A stretch of 64,000 bases of DNA from Aestuariicoccus sp032586235 (lineage in GTDB: Bacteria > Pseudomonadota > Alphaproteobacteria > Rhodobacterales > Rhodobacteraceae). The stretch covers positions 62,001-126,000 of the forward strand of contig NZ_JAWHTD010000004.1 in assembly GCF_032586235.1 (NCBI RefSeq), given 5' to 3'. Positions within the stretch are counted from its first letter, which is position 1; each line of letters starts with the position of its first letter. The notes under the pieces are model-generated. The model saw only the letters and a program-made list of their open reading frames with translations. It was not told where the DNA came from and did no database searches. Positions 60,797-64,000 of this stretch are shown here, piece by piece. A program made the position numbers and the translations under genes.

Positions 60797-63127
60797 ATGG
60801 AGATTGAGATGGACGATTTTTCCGCAGACAGCTCGACAACCGGAACCGTAACCGTTGGCGGCAGCGCCACCGGAACGATTGAAGAGGCGTACGATCGCGA
60901 CTGGTTCGCCGTCTCATTGGAGACCGGGTTCGCCTACAGCATCGAACTCAGCGGTGCGGACGGCGGTGGCGGCACGCTGCCGGATCCCTATCTGGAATTG
61001 TACGATCCCGACGGCATCTTTGTGGCGTGGAGCGACGATTTTGCCAATCTCGACTCGCGTCTGGTCTATTCGCCCCCCACGGCTGGCACATATTTCATCG
61101 ACGCCGCAGAATACGGTGACGGGACCGGCACCTATACCGTGAGCGTCGAGAACCTGGGGGCCGACCTGCCCGCGAGCATCTTGACCACGGCGACCCTGCC
61201 GCTGGACACACCGGTGACGGGCAGTTTTTTCCAAGGCTATGACAGCGACTGGTTCGAAGTCTCGCTGGAAGCAGGGCAGGTGTACCTTTTGTCCGTCGAA
61301 AGCCTGAGCGATGAGGTGCTCGAAGGGTACTTCGATCTTTACGACGAAAATGGCGCCTACGCTTACGCCAGCGGCTATTACTACACCGATGGTAACGGGG
61401 TGATGGGATTCACGGTGGGGGCCGACGGCACCTACTATGTTGAAATCGCAAACGATTTCTATTTTGCATTCGACGACGATTCCCCGAATGTCGGCGCATA
61501 TGAATTGCTCTTGACCGAAGGCGGACCCGATATTCCGTTCGGCCCCGACAGCGACGTGGAATTGCCTCTGGATACACCGGTCTCTTCGGACTTTTACGCC
61601 GAGGGCGATTCCGACGGGTTCGCGGTCACCCTCGAGGCCGGAGAGGTTTATGCGCTGACGGTAGAGGCTGACGCCGATCAGACCATCGACCTCGACCTCG
61701 AAATGTACGACGAGAACGGTAATTTCACCGACTTCTGGGGGTATCTGTACGGCGACGGAACGGCGACGGATTACCTGCAAGTCGACGAAGATGGGACCTA
61801 TTTCATAAATCTTTACAACTACTTCGGTAGCTATGATTACACCGTGACCCTGACCGAGGTCGAATTGCCGCCCGATGTGGGCGACACCACAGACACCGCC
61901 GGCACCCTGACCTTCGACGAGCCGGTTCTGGGGCGCTTCGAATTCGACAACGACGACGATTGGTACGCCGTCGCGCTCGAGGAAGGCGTGTCCTACCAGG
62001 CGACCGCCACGCAAGAGGGCACCGGCTATTGGGGCCCGTCCTGGAACGAACCGTCCTTGCGCGTGCTGGATGCGTCCGGCGCGGTGGTCGAGGGTACGAG
62101 CAGCGGCTTCGAGGAGGTCCGCACCGATGTCTTCACCGCGCCCTCCACGGGCACCTATTACGTGTCGGTCGCGGTCGGAAACGTCTCGAACTGGGCAGAT
62201 GATTTCGACCCGGATTACGCGCTGTCGATCCAGTCCGGCACACCGGTCAACGAAACCGGAACCGAGGGTGACGACACGCTGATCGGCGGCCTGGCGCCGG
62301 ATACGCTGGATGGCGCGGGCGGCAACGACGCGATCCAGGCGGGCGACGGCGACGACACCGTTCTGGGCGGCACGGGCGACGACAACATCTCCGCCTCCGG
62401 AGGCGACGATTACGTCGATGCGGGCGCGGGCGGCGACCTGGTCGGCGGCGGCGCGGGCCACGACACGATTCTCGCGGGAAGCGGCGCTGACGAGGTGGTG
62501 GCCGGGCAGGGCAACGACCTGCTGATCGGCGCGGATGGCGTCGATTCGCTCTGGGGCGGCGCGGGGCGCGACCTGATCCTCGGCGGGGCCGATGGCGATT
62601 TCATCGGCGCGGGCCAAGGGCGTGACGCGATCTATGCCGGGCTTGGCAACGACGAGGTCGGCGGCGGGAACAACGCCGATCTGCTCGTTCTCGGCGCGGG
62701 TGACGACACCGGCTATGGCGGCCGGGGCAGCGACACGATCTCGGGCGGGACCGGCGACGACCTGATCAAGGGCGGCTCGGGCGACGACCTGATCGAGGGC
62801 GGCTCGGGCGACGACACGATGACCGGCGGCTATGGCGAGGATACCTTCCTCTTTGCAGAGCTTGTCGAGGGCGAGGTGGATGTCATCACCGATTATCAGG
62901 GCGGGGAGGATCCCGACGATTACTATTATTACTACGCGCCCGCGACCGACCTGATCGTATTCGACCTGGAGGGCGACGGCGAGGATATCGACCCGCTGGC
63001 CGCCTTCGACAGCCTGTCCATCGCCGATGGCGAAACCGGGGCCGAAGTGGTGATCGGCGGGCACACGATAATCCTGGAAGGGGTCGCCGCCGCCGACCTG
63101 TCGCTTGGCGATTTCCTCTTCGTCTGA
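60797..63127 (+). CDS. Secreted RTX protein with PPC-type domains
   Basis: A 776-residue acidic protein with no signal peptide. Residues about 15-485 hold four beta-sandwich domains of the bacterial pre-peptidase C-terminal type (repeated DWFAVSLE, GTYFIDAAE/GTYYVEIAND, LDTPV). Residues about 490-680 are RTX nonapeptide repeats (GGSGDDLIEGGSGDDTMTGG) that bind calcium and fold outside the cell. The C-terminus (LSLGDFLFV) is a normal type I secretion signal. A 27-bp tandem repeat starts at 62,771. It is probably secreted as a binding or adhesive factor. Confidence 0.88.
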   Translation: MEIEMDDFSADSSTTGTVTVGGSATGTIEEAYDRDWFAVSLETGFAYSIELSGADGGGGTLPDPYLELYDPDGIFVAWSDDFANLDSRLVYSPPTAGTYFIDAAEYGDGTGTYTVSVENLGADLPASILTTATLPLDTPVTGSFFQGYDSDWFEVSLEAGQVYLLSVESLSDEVLEGYFDLYDENGAYAYASGYYYTDGNGVMGFTVGADGTYYVEIANDFYFAFDDDSPNVGAYELLLTEGGPDIPFGPDSDVELPLDTPVSSDFYAEGDSDGFAVTLEAGEVYALTVEADADQTIDLDLEMYDENGNFTDFWGYLYGDGTATDYLQVDEDGTYFINLYNYFGSYDYTVTLTEVELPPDVGDTTDTAGTLTFDEPVLGRFEFDNDDDWYAVALEEGVSYQATATQEGTGYWGPSWNEPSLRVLDASGAVVEGTSSGFEEVRTDVFTAPSTGTYYVSVAVGNVSNWADDFDPDYALSIQSGTPVNETGTEGDDTLIGGLAPDTLDGAGGNDAIQAGDGDDTVLGGTGDDNISASGGDDYVDAGAGGDLVGGGAGHDTILAGSGADEVVAGQGNDLLIGADGVDSLWGGAGRDLILGGADGDFIGAGQGRDAIYAGLGNDEVGGGNNADLLVLGAGDDTGYGGRGSDTISGGTGDDLIKGGSGDDLIEGGSGDDTMTGGYGEDTFLFAELVEGEVDVITDYQGGEDPDDYYYYYAPATDLIVFDLEGDGEDIDPLAAFDSLSIADGETGAEVVIGGHTIILEGVAAADLSLGDFLFV

Positions 63128-63390
63128 GCAAGGGTCGGGGTCGATACCTTCACGACCGAAACCCAGACCGTCGATGTCCCGCGCATGGCGGTCTGGGAAA
63201 CCCCGTTCGGTTCCGGGTCACGATTAAGGCCCGTCAGCCTGATGCGGTGACCCACGCCGTCGCAGACGGCAGACGCTGCCTAAGGGCGGGGGGCATTCTC
63301 AGAGGTTTCCCGGAGAACGCGCCGCATTCCGGGCAAGACCGCGACCCTCGTCTCGGGGCGTGCAGGTTCGTCTGACCGGGCGCTCTGTGT

Positions 63391-64000
63391 TCAGGTCAGC
63401 GCCTTCATGCCCCGCGTCAGCCCCTCCAGCGTCATCGGCACCATGCGCTCTTCAAAGATCTCCTGGATCATGCCGATGCTCTGGGTGTATTGCCAATGCC
63501 GCTCGGGCAGCGGGTTGATCCACAGATGATCGGGCCACTGGTCGCGCGCGCGCTGCAGCCAGACCTGCCCGGCCTCGGCGTTCCAATGCTCGTTGGCGCC
63601 CCCTGGATAGGCGATCTCGTAAGGCGACATCGACGCATCCCCAACAAAGATGCACTTGTAATCAGACCCGTAGGTGCGCAGCACCTCCATCGTCGGGGTC
63701 TGCTGATCGTAGCGGCGGCGGTTGTCGCGCCAGACGCCTTCGTAAAGGCAATTGTGGAAATAGTAATATTCCAGATGCTTGAATTCGGCCCGCGCCGCCG
63801 AGAACAGCTCTTCGACCACCTTGATATGCGGATCCATGCTGCCGCCCACGTCGAGAAACAGCAGCACCTTCACCGCATTGTGCCGCTCGGGCCGCATCTT
63901 GACGTCGAGATAGCCATGCTCGGCCGTCGCGCGGATCGTGCCGTCGAGGTCAAGCTCATCCTCCGCCCCCTCGCGCGCCCAGTTGCGCAGCCGTTTCAGC
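63391..64000 (-). CDS. CoxE-like VWA-domain protein (5' partial)
   Basis: The frame continues past the window end, so the start is missing; the visible 203 residues include LKRLRNWAREGAEDELDLDG and then a VWA domain. The metal-binding motif is VLLFLDVGGSMD, a DxGGSM form rather than the usual DxSxS. Later parts are YYYFHNCLYEGVW, VLRTYGSDYKCIFVGDASMS and the end MVPMTLEGLTRGMKALT. It resembles CoxE-family proteins that pair with MoxR AAA+ ATPases; a MoxR gene is probably beyond the window. The 263-base gap before it (63,128-63,390) holds no gene I can support. Confidence 0.85.
   Translation of the reverse strand, partial: LKRLRNWAREGAEDELDLDGTIRATAEHGYLDVKMRPERHNAVKVLLFLDVGGSMDPHIKVVEELFSAARAEFKHLEYYYFHNCLYEGVWRDNRRRYDQQTPTMEVLRTYGSDYKCIFVGDASMSPYEIAYPGGANEHWNAEAGQVWLQRARDQWPDHLWINPLPERHWQYTQSIGMIQEIFEERMVPMTLEGLTRGMKALT

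Noticed and set aside
62262..62880. Regular repeats that might look like a CRISPR array
   Set aside because: They are in-frame codon repeats for RTX nonapeptides with no unique spacers of fixed length and no cas genes.
60914..63064. 716-codon minus-strand frame opposite the RTX gene
   Set aside because: It arises from the repetitive GGxGxD codons read backwards; no independent evidence.
63128..63390. Short frames in the gap after the RTX gene
   Set aside because: All are low-complexity or antisense extensions, with no start signal.

Overview
The window is a high-GC stretch of an alphaproteobacterial chromosome, most likely a marine or soil Rhodobacteraceae (Roseobacter/Rhodobacter group). 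The support is the nuo operon, with small family-specific genes between the subunits followed by birA-coaX-RNase J, the Hint-domain protein, the RTX protein, and very dense operons with ATGA/TGATG overlaps. No tRNA, rRNA, CRISPR array, transposase, integrase or phage gene was seen. Almost all sequence is coding. No gene-free gap reaches 300 bases; the longest hold intergenic hairpins and short dispersed repeats.

Layout. 1-15,052 is housekeeping: the 3' end of a cyclophilin gene, a DUF3179 protein, tyrS and anmK (divergent), ade and moaA, a small lipoprotein, the glmU-glmS-PPOX operon (UDP-GlcNAc synthesis), a phosphoglycolate phosphatase, an MmgE/PrpD protein and a DegT-type aminotransferase. 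15,190-27,900 is a leucine/isovalerate degradation operon: isovaleryl-CoA dehydrogenase, an acyl-CoA synthetase, both methylcrotonyl-CoA carboxylase subunits, methylglutaconyl-CoA hydratase and HMG-CoA lyase. Several unrelated small genes are wedged in (LprI-like, EcsC, ASCH, nuclease, two GSTs). It begins at a good promoter whose -10 abuts a perfect 16-bp palindrome.

27,960-46,409 holds a membrane-anchored TPR-like protein and then the complex I operon nuoA-B-C-x-D-x-E-x-x-(x)-x-x-G-x-H-I-x-J-K-L-M-N. Thirteen of the 14 core subunits are present. nuoF, the FMN/NADH-binding subunit that relatives carry between nuoE and nuoG, is absent; a 33-codon ORF whose first residues resemble a NuoF start lies there instead. 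The operon ends in a strong hairpin, and birA, coaX and RNase J follow.

49,821-64,000 is more mixed: a DEAD-box helicase, two tandem family-2-like glycosyltransferases (one fused to an unknown N-terminal domain), prfC, a SnoaL-like protein, a small gene broken by an in-frame stop, a Hint-domain protein, an SDR plus AlkC-like DNA repair pair, an M48 protease, a secreted RTX/PPC protein, and the 3' part of a CoxE-like VWA protein running off the end.

Most starts were chosen from conserved N-termini, Shine-Dalgarno position and overlap with the upstream stop. Family names rest on motifs read by eye; no database search was possible.
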